Assembly (NCBI GenBank): GCA_003973265.1
Contig: QNYZ01000037.1
Location: 1 to 64,000, forward strand
From: Deltaproteobacteria bacterium
GTDB lineage: Bacteria; Desulfobacterota; Desulfobacteria; Desulfobacterales; QNYZ01
Direction: 5' to 3'
Length of the DNA: 64,000 nt
The position numbers were made by a program, and so were the translations under genes. Below are positions 9,663-19,068 of this stretch, one piece after another. The notes beneath the pieces are model-generated. The model saw only the letters and a program-made list of their open reading frames with translations. It was not told the origin of the DNA and made no database searches. Within the stretch, counting starts at the first letter, position 1. Every line of letters begins with the position of its first letter.

Positions 9663-10235
9663 TTATGCGCTTTTCTTGTGGAAGATGATTGTCACGGAGC
9701 GGACCATCCGGGAAACCGAGGCAAGAATAATGAGAAACATGCTGACGGGCAGCACCGACTTGATTAACCAGCGCGCAGGGAGGCCCAATGGAGACTCCGA
9801 TCTTTCACTCACCCGCCAGGCGCTTTCCACGAAATCAAGGCCATGTACAAAGAGGATGATAGCCAAGGGTAAAAGTAAGAACAGTATGCCCAGAAATTCG
9901 ATCAGCTCTTTTTTCCTGGGCGAAAATCGCTGGTGAAAAAGATCAAGGCGGATATGGGCATCCTCGGTGATGCCGTAAGAGATGCCAAACATGATGCAGG
10001 CACCATACAAATGCCATTGCAGTTCTTCCAGCCATACCATGCCCTTGCCAAAGGCGTAGCGCAGGATGACCTGGAGCAGAATATTAAAAATAAGAAGAAA
10101 ATTGAGCCAAGCGATTGCCTGGCCGATACGGCGGATGAATCCGTCGATTGCCTGGCAAAAACGGGGTGAGTTCACTATTTTGTCATTCATGGCCGTCCCA
10201 ATAAAAGGCAGAGGCCTTCTATGCCTATGTATCAA
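9663..10235 (-). CDS. TRAP transporter small permease (DctQ family)
   Basis: Four TM segments, VWLEELQWHLYGACIMFGISYGITEDAHIRLDLF. Confidence 0.9.
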   Translation of the reverse strand: MIHRHRRPLPFIGTAMNDKIVNSPRFCQAIDGFIRRIGQAIAWLNFLLIFNILLQVILRYAFGKGMVWLEELQWHLYGACIMFGISYGITEDAHIRLDLFHQRFSPRKKELIEFLGILFLLLPLAIILFVHGLDFVESAWRVSERSESPLGLPARWLIKSVLPVSMFLIILASVSRMVRSVTIIFHKKSA

Positions 10236-10245
10236 ATTCCAAAAC

Positions 10246-10305
10246 TAAAAAAAATGCTGGAAGCAGAGAGTGGCGTTATGCCTGTTGTGCTCCGCTTCCG
10301 GCAGC
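10246..10305 (-). terminator. Intrinsic terminator/attenuator between dctP-like and dctQ-like genes
   Basis: Minus-strand GCTGCCGGAAGCGGAG...CTCTGCTTCCAGC hairpin followed by TTTTTTTTAG. Confidence 0.6.
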
Positions 10306-10333
10306 TTAAGATTCTATCTGGTGATCGGTGTGA

Positions 10334-11419
10334 CTATTTTGGTCCCACTGTCCGGGGCAAGAATCCAACCCGGCTCCAGTATGCATAGTCGGCACGGAAA
10401 GCAGCCAGATCATCCCACACCTTCTTGAAGAACGGATCTTTTGCTGACTGCTCTTTTCGAACTTCTTCCCAACTCTTTTTAAAAGCGTCGAGCATTTCGT
10501 CAGACCAGTACATGTTTTTAACGCCGTGTACCTCGGCATTTTCCTTGATTACCGGGCCCTGGCTTCCTTCGGCAATCGCCAGGCTCTGCATCAAAGAGGC
10601 CCTGACACCCAACTCAACCAGGGCTTGCTGGGCAGGGGTCATTTTATCATTCCAGACATCTTTGTTGATCAATAACTCGACAAAGGTCGCCTGCTGGTGC
10701 CAGCCCGGATAGTAGTTATATTTGACAATTTTGTAGAATCCTAAATTTTTATCAATGCTGGGCATGGAAAACTCAGTGGCGTCAATGGCGCCCTTTTCAA
10801 GGGCAGGGAAAATCTCGGCCGGCGGAAGCACCGTCGCAGAGACACCTAATTTTTGGACGACCTGGCCTCCGAGTCCAAAGAAACGCATCTTGAGCCCTTT
10901 GAGATCGTCGATGGATTTGATTTCCTTGGAAAACCAACCCGATGTTTCAGGTGCAAGCATTCCCACGGGGAAGGCTTTGACGTTGTAGCCGGCAGTGTCA
11001 TACATTTCCTGATAGAGCTTCATGCCATTGCCTTGAAACATCCATGCCAGGTACTCAGTTGCCTCCGGGCCGAAGGGGACACTGCCGAAAAGAGGGCCTG
11101 CCGCCATTTTGCCGGACCAGAATCCTGCCGAGGCATAACCGGCCTGGATACGACCCTTGGCGACGGACTCAAGGATTTCCATCCCCGGAACAAGTTTGCC
11201 CGGATCGTAAACCTTGAATATGAGCTCTCCGCCGCTGGCTTTTTCTATCTGCTCTGCAAACCAGACCATTGTATCGCCGATTACAGGCAGGGCCAGGGGA
11301 TAGATCGATTGGGTCTTTAACATCAGTTTTTTAGCTTGAACCGGACCGGCAACCCCAAGTCCCAGCCCGAAAATGACAGCCAGCGCAACGACTAACACAG
11401 CGGTTTTTCTCAGTTTCAT
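10334..11419 (-). CDS. TRAP transporter substrate-binding protein (DctP family)
   Basis: MKLRKTAVLVVALAVIFGLGLGVAGPVQAKK signal peptide, EILESVAKGRIQAGYASAGFWSGK, KGLKMRFFGLGGQVVQKLG, PGWHQQATFVELLINKDVWN. ATG at 11419 preferred over the longer ORF-track start. Confidence 0.93.
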   Translation of the reverse strand: MKLRKTAVLVVALAVIFGLGLGVAGPVQAKKLMLKTQSIYPLALPVIGDTMVWFAEQIEKASGGELIFKVYDPGKLVPGMEILESVAKGRIQAGYASAGFWSGKMAAGPLFGSVPFGPEATEYLAWMFQGNGMKLYQEMYDTAGYNVKAFPVGMLAPETSGWFSKEIKSIDDLKGLKMRFFGLGGQVVQKLGVSATVLPPAEIFPALEKGAIDATEFSMPSIDKNLGFYKIVKYNYYPGWHQQATFVELLINKDVWNDKMTPAQQALVELGVRASLMQSLAIAEGSQGPVIKENAEVHGVKNMYWSDEMLDAFKKSWEEVRKEQSAKDPFFKKVWDDLAAFRADYAYWSRVGFLPRTVGPK

Positions 11420-11607
11420 AAACACGCTCCTTTCAAGTTTGGGTAAGTTGAACATTATGCATAGAGATATCTCAATGGCCAAAAGTATCGTATAGTTAAG
11501 GATAGGTGTCAATAGTCAATTACCATATCCGCCATGGCATCGACGCGGAACAATCGATTAGGGATGCATCATAGATCGATTCGGTACACATATTAGACGG
11601 GTATCTT

Positions 11608-12171
11608 TTATCGGGACGAGCCGGTGACCTTTGTCATCTGTTGTTCGAGTTCTTCCGGCAAAAAAGAAAGGTACCGAAAGATCCGTTTTTCCATTTTTCG
11701 CGACACTTTCCAGAGTTGTTCGAGGCGAGCGCTGTATCCGGGCTTTTGACAATACCTTTCCAGGATATATTCCATCCGTTTGTCCATGGAGACGATGCGG
11801 TCATGGAGTACCCGTTTATCGGCGTAATTGACGATTTCGGCTTCATCCGGGGTGTCCGCTAAAAAGTAGGTATCCAGGGTCACATGCTGGCCCACGATTT
11901 TACCCACTTCGCGGTAGCCAAGATCAATCATCAATTCTTCACCCGTCCGGGTATGGTCTTCCCTGGTATCAAAACTACGGGTTTTGGTGATGTCGTGTAA
12001 TAAAGCCCCGGCAATGACCAGCTTGCGGTTTAAAATTATTTCTTTTCCCCGGAGCTGGTCTGCCAGGAAAGTGGCGACCCGGCAGACCTGCCGGGAATGA
12101 TCGACGATATGATCAAACATTCCGGTTTGGCGGAAAAGGAGATTGCATTCTTCAACGGAAGGTGTGTTCAC
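11608..12171 (-). CDS. HD-domain (HDIG) hydrolase
   Basis: LVIAGALLHDITKTRSFDTREDHTRTGEELM: HD motif with flanking residues. Confidence 0.85.
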   Translation of the reverse strand: MNTPSVEECNLLFRQTGMFDHIVDHSRQVCRVATFLADQLRGKEIILNRKLVIAGALLHDITKTRSFDTREDHTRTGEELMIDLGYREVGKIVGQHVTLDTYFLADTPDEAEIVNYADKRVLHDRIVSMDKRMEYILERYCQKPGYSARLEQLWKVSRKMEKRIFRYLSFLPEELEQQMTKVTGSSR

Positions 12172-12249
12172 CGGCTGGAGACCTCTATCTGATCGGATAA
12201 TTCCGATTGCGGGCTGAGGTTGCGCTGTTTTTAGTGGTACACAAATAAA

Positions 12250-12325
12250 TGGTACGCCCGGCTGGATTCGAACCAGCGATCTTCAGCTCCGGAGGCTGAC
12301 GCCCTATCCCCTGGGCTACGGGCGC
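12250..12325 (-). tRNA. tRNA-Arg (anticodon CCG), CCA encoded
   Basis: Minus strand GCGCCCGTAGCCCAGGGGATAGGGCGTCAGCCTCCGGAGCTGAAGATCGCTGGTTCGAATCCAGCCGGGCGTACCA folds as a cloverleaf: 7-bp acceptor, anticodon loop CT-CCG-GA, GTTCGAA T-loop. Confidence 0.96.
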
Positions 12326-12394
12326 AATTGATAAATCAGCTTGCGGTGAAAATAAACCGGGTAAGTTAAAAAGTCAAGGCAGAAGGATGCCGGC

Positions 12395-13702
12395 TCAGGC
12401 AGAATCGCCGGGGTCGGGTGGGCGCTCGCTATTCAGATAAGCGATGGCGTCCCCGGCCACGTATAATGAACCGGCGACGACAATGGCATCTTCTTTTCCG
12501 CCGGTATCCATGGCATACTGAATAGCTGTTGCTACATCCGGCTGGATGACCGTGTCGGGTGCATATGCCCGCACAGCCTGTGCCAGTATTTCCGGTGCAA
12601 GTGCCCGCTCAGTGGACGACGTCCGGGTAACAATCACCCGATCGGCCAGAGGGGCCAGGATGGCCATCATGGCGTCATAGGGCTTGTCGGCCAGGATACC
12701 GGTTACCAGGGTGATTTTTCGGTCCGCCAGCCGGGTGGAGAGATATGTTGCCAGTTTCCGGGCAGCGGCAAGGTTGTGCGCACCGTCTAAAATGATCAGC
12801 GGGTCCGTGGAAACCACCTCCAGCCGGGCCGGCCAGTGAACCTTTTTAAGGCCCTTGCGGACATGGTCTTCCGTGATGGAAAACCCTTTGGCGTTGAGTA
12901 GCTCGCAGGTGACCATCGCCAGGGCGACATTTTCCGGTTGGTGGTCTCCCACCAGGCTGGTGGTGATGTCCCGCCATGTGTGCGTCAATCCGTAATAGTT
13001 GAAGCGGTCGTTTTTAAACCGCCGTATCCGGAAGGCACGGCCCAGTCGGTAGCAGGGTGTTGATTTGCGGGCGGCAGCCTTTTCAATCACGGCAATTGCA
13101 CTTTTTTTGCGCACACCGGTCACCACCGGTGCGCCGGTTTTGATGATTCCGGCCTTTTCAGTGGCGATGGCGGCGATGGTATTGCCCAGATGCTGTCGAT
13201 GTTCAATGGAAATATTGGAAATGATGGAAACCATCGGTTGAATAATGTTGGTGGCATCCATACGGCCGCCCATACCGGTTTCGATTACCGCGATATCGAC
13301 CTTTTGCCTGGCAAACTCGAACATGGCCATGGCCATGGTGATTTCAAAGAAAGTGGCCTCGCGTGATCCCTTGTTGGCACGGTTGACGGCCAGATAGGCA
13401 TCGACCATGTGGTCATTTTCAATTTCACGGCCGTTGATCCGGATCCGTTCGTTAAATCGGACCAGATGTGGCGACGTAAAGAGGCCCACGCGTAGCCCCG
13501 CCTGGCCCAATATGGACGAAAGGGATGCGGCAATGGAGCCTTTGCCGTTGGTTCCGGCGATATGAATAAATCGGAGCTGGTCCTGGGGATTTCCCAGTGC
13601 CTTGAGGATATCTCCGATGATATCAAGGCCCAGCTTGATCCCAAAGCGCCGCAGGACGTACATGGCATCGAGACATTGGTCGTAGGTGATTTTTTGTGTC
13701 AT
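12395..13702 (-). CDS. folC: Bifunctional folylpolyglutamate synthase/dihydrofolate synthase
   Basis: FIHIAGTNGKGSIAASLSSIL P-loop, TSPHLVRFNERIRING, ETGMGGRMDATN, LDGAHN. Confidence 0.95.
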   Translation of the reverse strand: MTQKITYDQCLDAMYVLRRFGIKLGLDIIGDILKALGNPQDQLRFIHIAGTNGKGSIAASLSSILGQAGLRVGLFTSPHLVRFNERIRINGREIENDHMVDAYLAVNRANKGSREATFFEITMAMAMFEFARQKVDIAVIETGMGGRMDATNIIQPMVSIISNISIEHRQHLGNTIAAIATEKAGIIKTGAPVVTGVRKKSAIAVIEKAAARKSTPCYRLGRAFRIRRFKNDRFNYYGLTHTWRDITTSLVGDHQPENVALAMVTCELLNAKGFSITEDHVRKGLKKVHWPARLEVVSTDPLIILDGAHNLAAARKLATYLSTRLADRKITLVTGILADKPYDAMMAILAPLADRVIVTRTSSTERALAPEILAQAVRAYAPDTVIQPDVATAIQYAMDTGGKEDAIVVAGSLYVAGDAIAYLNSERPPDPGDSA

Positions 13703-13749
13703 TGTCTAAAATCCCGGGGCTAAAAAATCGGGTCGAATAAAACAGATCT

Positions 13750-13792
13750 AAAAAAACCCGGCGAACTGAGATGCTGTTGCCGGGCTTTTTTA
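13750..13792. terminator. Bidirectional-looking intrinsic terminator downstream of rpsU
   Basis: aaaaaacccggc...gccgggcttttttat hairpin with A-run and T-run on opposite flanks. Confidence 0.75.
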
Positions 13793-13836
13793 TCTACCGT
13801 TAGTTCTGAGCTGTCTTAATCTGCTTATTTTTCTGG

Positions 13837-14049
13837 TTAATTTTGGAACCGCCTCTTTTTCTTTATTTCGGCAATACGTCTCCGGCGTTGGGCTTCACGC
13901 TGCTTGCGCCGTCTGTACTCACTCGGTTTTTCGTAGCTTTTTTTTAATTTTAAGCGCTTGAATAATCCGTCGTTCTGGATTTTCTTTTTTAATACGCGCA
14001 TTGCCTTTTCAAGGTCATTATCGAATACTTTGACCTCAATCTCTTTCAA
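13837..14049 (-). CDS. rpsU: 30S ribosomal protein S21
   Basis: MKEIEVKVFDNDLEKAMRVLKKKIQNDGLFKRLKLKKSYEKPSEYRRRKQREAQRRRR. Confidence 0.97.
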   Translation of the reverse strand: MKEIEVKVFDNDLEKAMRVLKKKIQNDGLFKRLKLKKSYEKPSEYRRRKQREAQRRRRIAEIKKKRRFQN

Positions 14050-14397
14050 ATGCCTCGCCCCCTTCCCGCCACCGGCCTCAACTGCATGATAAAAATACCG
14101 ATGGTTTATTTATTTTCTTCGTCTCACGGAGATGGAAATAATAATTGAACGCACTTTTCCATGAGAGTTAAATTGAATTTAGTAACATAAATCGGTTTGG
14201 ATAATTTTTCAAGGTTAATTTAATAAAAAAAGACCCCCGAATTTTGTCTCTTGCCTTTGCGGGTGACTGAAAATATACTGACCGGTAATTGAACGATGTG
14301 TCATGTTGAATAGGTAAGGGCGCTTGTCCTTAAAAAAAGCGTACCTGTTTCTTAATTTACCCTGATACAGATCTGACCTGTCTATTGTAGAGGAGGC

Positions 14398-15114
14398 GTG
14401 ATGACTGACAACGAAGAATACCTTTCCCGTCCGTACCGGATGGAAAGCCCCGACGAAGACACCCTGGTTGAAGATGACAACTTCGATAGAGAAACGGCCT
14501 ACGAGGCCTGGGAAGAAGAGAGCCCGGCCGGTATCGTGGGGCTTTTACGCAGATACTGGATGTTCTTAGCGCTGCTGATTCTTGCCTTTCTTGGATTGAT
14601 TCTAGTGTACAATGTCATGCGGCCTGCAAAAAATACCGTCAATTTGTCGCAGACCAAAGCCTTGGAATCACGGGTGGATGAACTTGAAAAGCGACTGGCC
14701 CGGTTTGAAGAAAAAATGGCCCGGCGCAATGATACCAGCGAACCCGGCGTTCAACCCGAAGTGGTTGACCGGCTTTCAGATCGGGTAGGTCGCCTCGAAA
14801 GCTCTTTCAAAACCTGGATGGAAAAGGTGAAGGCAAAATTGGAGGTAACGCCCCCGAAACCTGCTGCCCGGAAAATCACCCGGACAACACCCAAAAAAAC
14901 GGTTGTTGTGAAAAAAAAGGAAAAGCAGGCACCGGTAAAGATAAAGAAAGCCGCCACGGCCAATACGGGTGTACAGTATCATACGGTGCAGCCGGGAGAG
15001 ACGCTTTTTCGGATCAGCCTGCGTTACGGTTTACCTGTAAAGCAAATAAAAAAAATCAACCGGCTTTCGGGAAATACCATCAAGCCCGGCCAGAAGCTGC
15101 AGGTATCCCCCTAA
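14398..15114 (+). CDS. Single-TM, coiled-coil LysM domain protein
   Basis: TM segment YWMFLALLILAFLGLILVY; C-terminal LysM YHTVQPGETLFRISLRYGLPVKQIKKINRLSGNTIKPGQKLQV; aggagg SD. Confidence 0.92.
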   Translation: MMTDNEEYLSRPYRMESPDEDTLVEDDNFDRETAYEAWEEESPAGIVGLLRRYWMFLALLILAFLGLILVYNVMRPAKNTVNLSQTKALESRVDELEKRLARFEEKMARRNDTSEPGVQPEVVDRLSDRVGRLESSFKTWMEKVKAKLEVTPPKPAARKITRTTPKKTVVVKKKEKQAPVKIKKAATANTGVQYHTVQPGETLFRISLRYGLPVKQIKKINRLSGNTIKPGQKLQVSP

Positions 15115-17327
15115 GCCGGGGATTCGTCGGGAGGTGTATCCTTTTTAAGGATATGACGGGGCAGGGGGGATGAATCGGCTGTTGATGAACGGACAAACTG
15201 TCCGATGGCCCGGTGAACCCGGGGTGAACCCTGACCGCGGATGATGCCATGCCGGTCAAAATGAAAGAGCATATACTGCTTGTTATCCAGCGCGAGGCTG
15301 TCAAAGAACTGCCTGGCACCTTTTTCATCGACAACCGGATCTTGATCTGCCAGCACCAGGAGAACCGGCGAATTAATGGCCGGTGCGGATTCCATGACCT
15401 GATCCATTAATTTCTCGAGCTCGGAAACGCCGGAAACCGGGTTGCGAACGTAATTGATATCCGGATTCTCGGGGTTATTTTCCACAAACTGCCTGGCCAT
15501 TTTCGGGCGAACCCGGCTGATGATGCGGTTCCACATATCCATGGCCGGGGCCAGGCGGGCAGTGGCCGAATGCAGTTTGAACGGTGGACAGACGGCAAAT
15601 ACCGCAGTGATATCCGGAATCCGCGCGGCCAGGTCCAGGGCCAGGCCCGCCCCGTTGGAAAACCCGCCGGCAATGGTTTTTCGGCACGACAGGCTGATAA
15701 TGGCGTAGCCCAGGTCGGCACTTTCCATCCAGTCCTGCCGGGATCGCAGGCTGAGGTCTTCAGGGCTGGTACCGTGGCCCTTCACCCGGGGGGCATAGAC
15801 CCACCATCCCTGCCGGTTGAGATATCGGGCCAGCTCTGCTACTTCCATGGGTGCGGCCATGTACCCGTGAATCAATACGATACCGGTTTTCCGGGCGCGT
15901 CCCCGTAGCAGGAACGGGGCACCCACCTGCCTGGGCCTGGATTCCCCTTCAATATAAAAAGACTGGTAGTCCCGGTCAAAATCACGTTCTCCCAGCTCGA
16001 TCAGAAATCGCCGGGCCCGGTGTTTGATCCACAGGCCGGGCAGCCGCGCCAGGGTCCGCAGTTGTTTTTGAAGCCCGGTCATCGGTTCGATTTCATTGAT
16101 CATGATCTTAACCGGGTTTTCCACCCGCACCCGGTGAAAGTCAGACAGCAAGGTCAGTTTTGACTGATCCTTGATGAAATGGTCACCGTCCGGTTTGATG
16201 ATGCCTTTTTCAACGGCCAGTCCCTTGAAATGGCCAAACCAGTGGTGGCGGTCATCCGTCAAAAGGTGCAGGGGCGGTCTGTCCATGTCGTGGTGAAAAA
16301 ACAGGTCCGGGGGCGCCTTCTTCTCTGCCATGGCCAGAAAAGCACGTCGTTTGAGATCGACCGGGCTGAACCGTTTGCGTGGCAGGTATTTTAAGATCGT
16401 GGCAAATATATGCTCGGGGTTCACGGTGGTCATACGGTAGATGGCGCGCATATACCGGTTGGTTAAATCCCTTGCGATATTGCGCATCATGGGAGTGGAT
16501 GGCAGCACCTCGTCGAAACCGATGTTGCGCGGGTTGTTGATATCATTGCGGATAACCGGGTGATCTAAAAGCGGAGATACCCGGATCGGTTTGCCGAAAC
16601 GGATGTCGATATCCATCCGGGACAATAAGATAGTCCCCTCGGCCATGAGCTCTTCTTCCATCCGGTCGGTAACGTTGTCGAGGAAGCGATCGGCCAGATA
16701 AGTCAGCAGGTTCTCCCTGGCCCGGAGCGGATAGTAGGTAATATTAACGGGAACGATAGAGGTATCGGTTTCAAAGATCGGGTCGGGTTGATCGACTTGA
16801 AACAGATCCATCAGGCGTTTTGATTCTGCCGGGTGATCTGTATACATTTTTTTAAGGCGCTGGCGGTAAAATTCCGTGCGAAGCGCCAGGGAAGCGGCAC
16901 CCGTATGGGGGGGGTGCTTTTTCCCGTCAAAGGTGATCAGGTATTCACCCTTGTCGAATACTTTCTTGTTTTTTACCATCCGGCCTTCGGGGTAGATGAT
17001 CCATGATGCTTCCCCGGTCAAAAGACTTTTAACGATGAGGCGGTCCCGGTCCGGGTTGTGGGTGGAAATGGCGCCCACTTTATCGAGGAGGGCGCCCAGA
17101 GAGGAGTTATACAGCTCAGCGGCGGCCAGGGACCAGACCGGCTTGTCTGAAAGCTGGAAAGCGTTATAGGTCAGGATAAGGGTTTCCAGGCGTGTAAAAT
17201 GATTTGCCACGAAAATAACGGACCCATCCGGGACATTCTCCCGGCCATGGACATGAATGGCCGCCTTGGACAGTGCCGTAATAGTCCGAATGGCCAGACC
17301 CGTGGTCTGGTAGGCAAAACGATTCAT
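15111..17327 (-). CDS. Fusion protein: PlsC-like acyltransferase + alpha/beta hydrolase
   Basis: N-terminal ANHFTRLET and IIYPEGRM acyltransferase-like motifs; C-terminal VLIHGYMAAPMEVAELARYL, GGFSNGAGLAL nucleophile elbow, LADQDPVVDE, FDRHG. Confidence 0.85.
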   Translation of the reverse strand: MNRFAYQTTGLAIRTITALSKAAIHVHGRENVPDGSVIFVANHFTRLETLILTYNAFQLSDKPVWSLAAAELYNSSLGALLDKVGAISTHNPDRDRLIVKSLLTGEASWIIYPEGRMVKNKKVFDKGEYLITFDGKKHPPHTGAASLALRTEFYRQRLKKMYTDHPAESKRLMDLFQVDQPDPIFETDTSIVPVNITYYPLRARENLLTYLADRFLDNVTDRMEEELMAEGTILLSRMDIDIRFGKPIRVSPLLDHPVIRNDINNPRNIGFDEVLPSTPMMRNIARDLTNRYMRAIYRMTTVNPEHIFATILKYLPRKRFSPVDLKRRAFLAMAEKKAPPDLFFHHDMDRPPLHLLTDDRHHWFGHFKGLAVEKGIIKPDGDHFIKDQSKLTLLSDFHRVRVENPVKIMINEIEPMTGLQKQLRTLARLPGLWIKHRARRFLIELGERDFDRDYQSFYIEGESRPRQVGAPFLLRGRARKTGIVLIHGYMAAPMEVAELARYLNRQGWWVYAPRVKGHGTSPEDLSLRSRQDWMESADLGYAIISLSCRKTIAGGFSNGAGLALDLAARIPDITAVFAVCPPFKLHSATARLAPAMDMWNRIISRVRPKMARQFVENNPENPDINYVRNPVSGVSELEKLMDQVMESAPAINSPVLLVLADQDPVVDEKGARQFFDSLALDNKQYMLFHFDRHGIIRGQGSPRVHRAIGQFVRSSTADSSPLPRHILKKDTPPDESPA

Positions 17328-17436
17328 AATATCCTTGTGCCGCAGTTGACATAAATACCGGTGACCCTTAGAATATCTGTTTCGTGATCAAAAGAAAAGA
17401 GTTTTCGGAAAATTTAAGGATTTTCGGAGGGGCAGG

Positions 17437-17865
17437 GTGTATTCAAAAATATTAATGTTACGGTTTCCCCAGAAAGAAGTACAGCAGCCGATTGTCTGTC
17501 ATCTGGCCAAGGATTTTGACCTGGTGTTCAATATCTTAAATGCCCGCATTCTTCACCGTCGGGAAGGGGTCATGGTGATGGAGCTTTCCGGGACGAAAAA
17601 GCATTTTAAAGATGGTGTCCGGTTCCTCAAGGAACAGGGGGTCCGGGTCCAGAATGCGTCTCAGGAGGTGAGCCGGAATGATGAAAAATGTACCCATTGC
17701 GGTGCCTGTACGGCTGTTTGTCCCACGGGTGCATTGTGGGTCCGCCGGCCGGACATGTCGGTGACCTTCGAACAGGAAAAATGCAGTGTCTGTGAGCTTT
17801 GCGTGACGGCCTGCCCGGTGCGGGCCATGGACGTCACTCCTTCGAATCGAACGTTTTCGAAATGA
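17437..17865 (+). CDS. NIL domain / 4Fe-4S ferredoxin protein
   Basis: N-terminal NIL-like region; C-terminal CTHCGACTAVCPTGAL and CSVCELCVTACPVRAM, two 4Fe-4S motifs. Confidence 0.9.
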   Translation: MYSKILMLRFPQKEVQQPIVCHLAKDFDLVFNILNARILHRREGVMVMELSGTKKHFKDGVRFLKEQGVRVQNASQEVSRNDEKCTHCGACTAVCPTGALWVRRPDMSVTFEQEKCSVCELCVTACPVRAMDVTPSNRTFSK

Positions 17866-18974
17866 AACCGACCGTCGCCGTTGCGATCAGCGGCGGAGTG
17901 GATTCCCTGACAGCCGCCTGGCTGCTGAAAGAACAGGGCTATCCGGTTATCGGCGTCCATTTTATTACCGGCTACGAGGCTGGACCGCACGCCGGGCAGG
18001 GTATCGGGCAGGAATCTGGTTCTCCGGATTCGAGGGTGGATGCCGCCCGTCGGATGCTGCGTCCGGTTGCCGATCGCCTGCGGATTTCCATAGAGATACT
18101 CGACGGCGCCGAATGCTTCCAGGCCGAGGTTGTTGATTATTTTGTCAACGCCTACCGGACCGGACAGACGCCGAGTCCCTGCCTGGTCTGTAACCCCGCT
18201 CTCAAATTCGGCGAGCTCTTCCGATTTTCCAGAAAACTGGGCGCCCGGCAACTGGCTACCGGCCACTACGCCCGGGTTGAGCGGGAAACAGACGGGCGTG
18301 TCCACCTCTATCGGGGGCTTGATCCGGCTAAGGATCAGTCGTATTTCCTGGCCCGGCTTTCCCGGAAACAACTGGGTCGGTCCCTGTTTCCCCTTGGGGA
18401 AATGACCAAATCAGATGTGGTCGCGCTGGCCCGGAAAAACAACCTGTTTCCGGTCACTGAAGGGGAAAGCCAGGATATCTGTTTTATCGATAACGGCGGA
18501 TATGGAAAATTTCTGGCCGGCCAGGCCGGATTTACACCCCGTCCCGGTCCAATCGTTAACATGGATGGCGATGTTATCGGTCAACACCGGGGTCTCCATC
18601 TGTTCACGATCGGCCAGCGCCGGGGGATCAATTGCCCGGCCCCTTCCCCTTACTACGTGATCCGGCTGGATACGGATGAAAACTGCCTGGTGGTGGGGCC
18701 GCGGAAAGCACTTTTTTCATCAGGCTGCCGGGTGTCGGAAATCAACTGGATCGGTCCGCCACCCGCATCATCAATACCGGTATCGGTTAAGATCAGGTAT
18801 CGGCACCCGGCCGTCCCGGCCACGATAGTACCCACGGCGAATGACGCGGCGGTTGTATGTTTTGGTCAGCCCCAGGAGGCGGTCACGCCCGGCCAGGGGG
18901 CTGTTTTTTACCGGGGCGACGAAGTGCTGGGCGGTGGCTGGATTATCGGTGAAGAGACGGGCAATCCCACATAA
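17862..18974 (+). CDS. mnmA: tRNA-specific 2-thiouridylase MnmA
   Basis: AVAISGGVDSLTAAWLL PP-loop, ARQLATGHYARV, DQSYFLARL, ESQDICFIDNGGYGKFL, HTIGQRRG-like LFTIGQRRGI. ATG at 17862 overlaps the preceding stop (ATGA). Confidence 0.92.
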   Translation: MKPTVAVAISGGVDSLTAAWLLKEQGYPVIGVHFITGYEAGPHAGQGIGQESGSPDSRVDAARRMLRPVADRLRISIEILDGAECFQAEVVDYFVNAYRTGQTPSPCLVCNPALKFGELFRFSRKLGARQLATGHYARVERETDGRVHLYRGLDPAKDQSYFLARLSRKQLGRSLFPLGEMTKSDVVALARKNNLFPVTEGESQDICFIDNGGYGKFLAGQAGFTPRPGPIVNMDGDVIGQHRGLHLFTIGQRRGINCPAPSPYYVIRLDTDENCLVVGPRKALFSSGCRVSEINWIGPPPASSIPVSVKIRYRHPAVPATIVPTANDAAVVCFGQPQEAVTPGQGAVFYRGDEVLGGGWIIGEETGNPT

Positions 18975-19068
18975 ACCCGGTTGCAGATTCCGGCCAGTGT
19001 GTCCGCCAGATGGCGAACATCAGACATCTTTTTCCGTTGGGATTCCACGTAATAAAAAAGGTTTAAAA

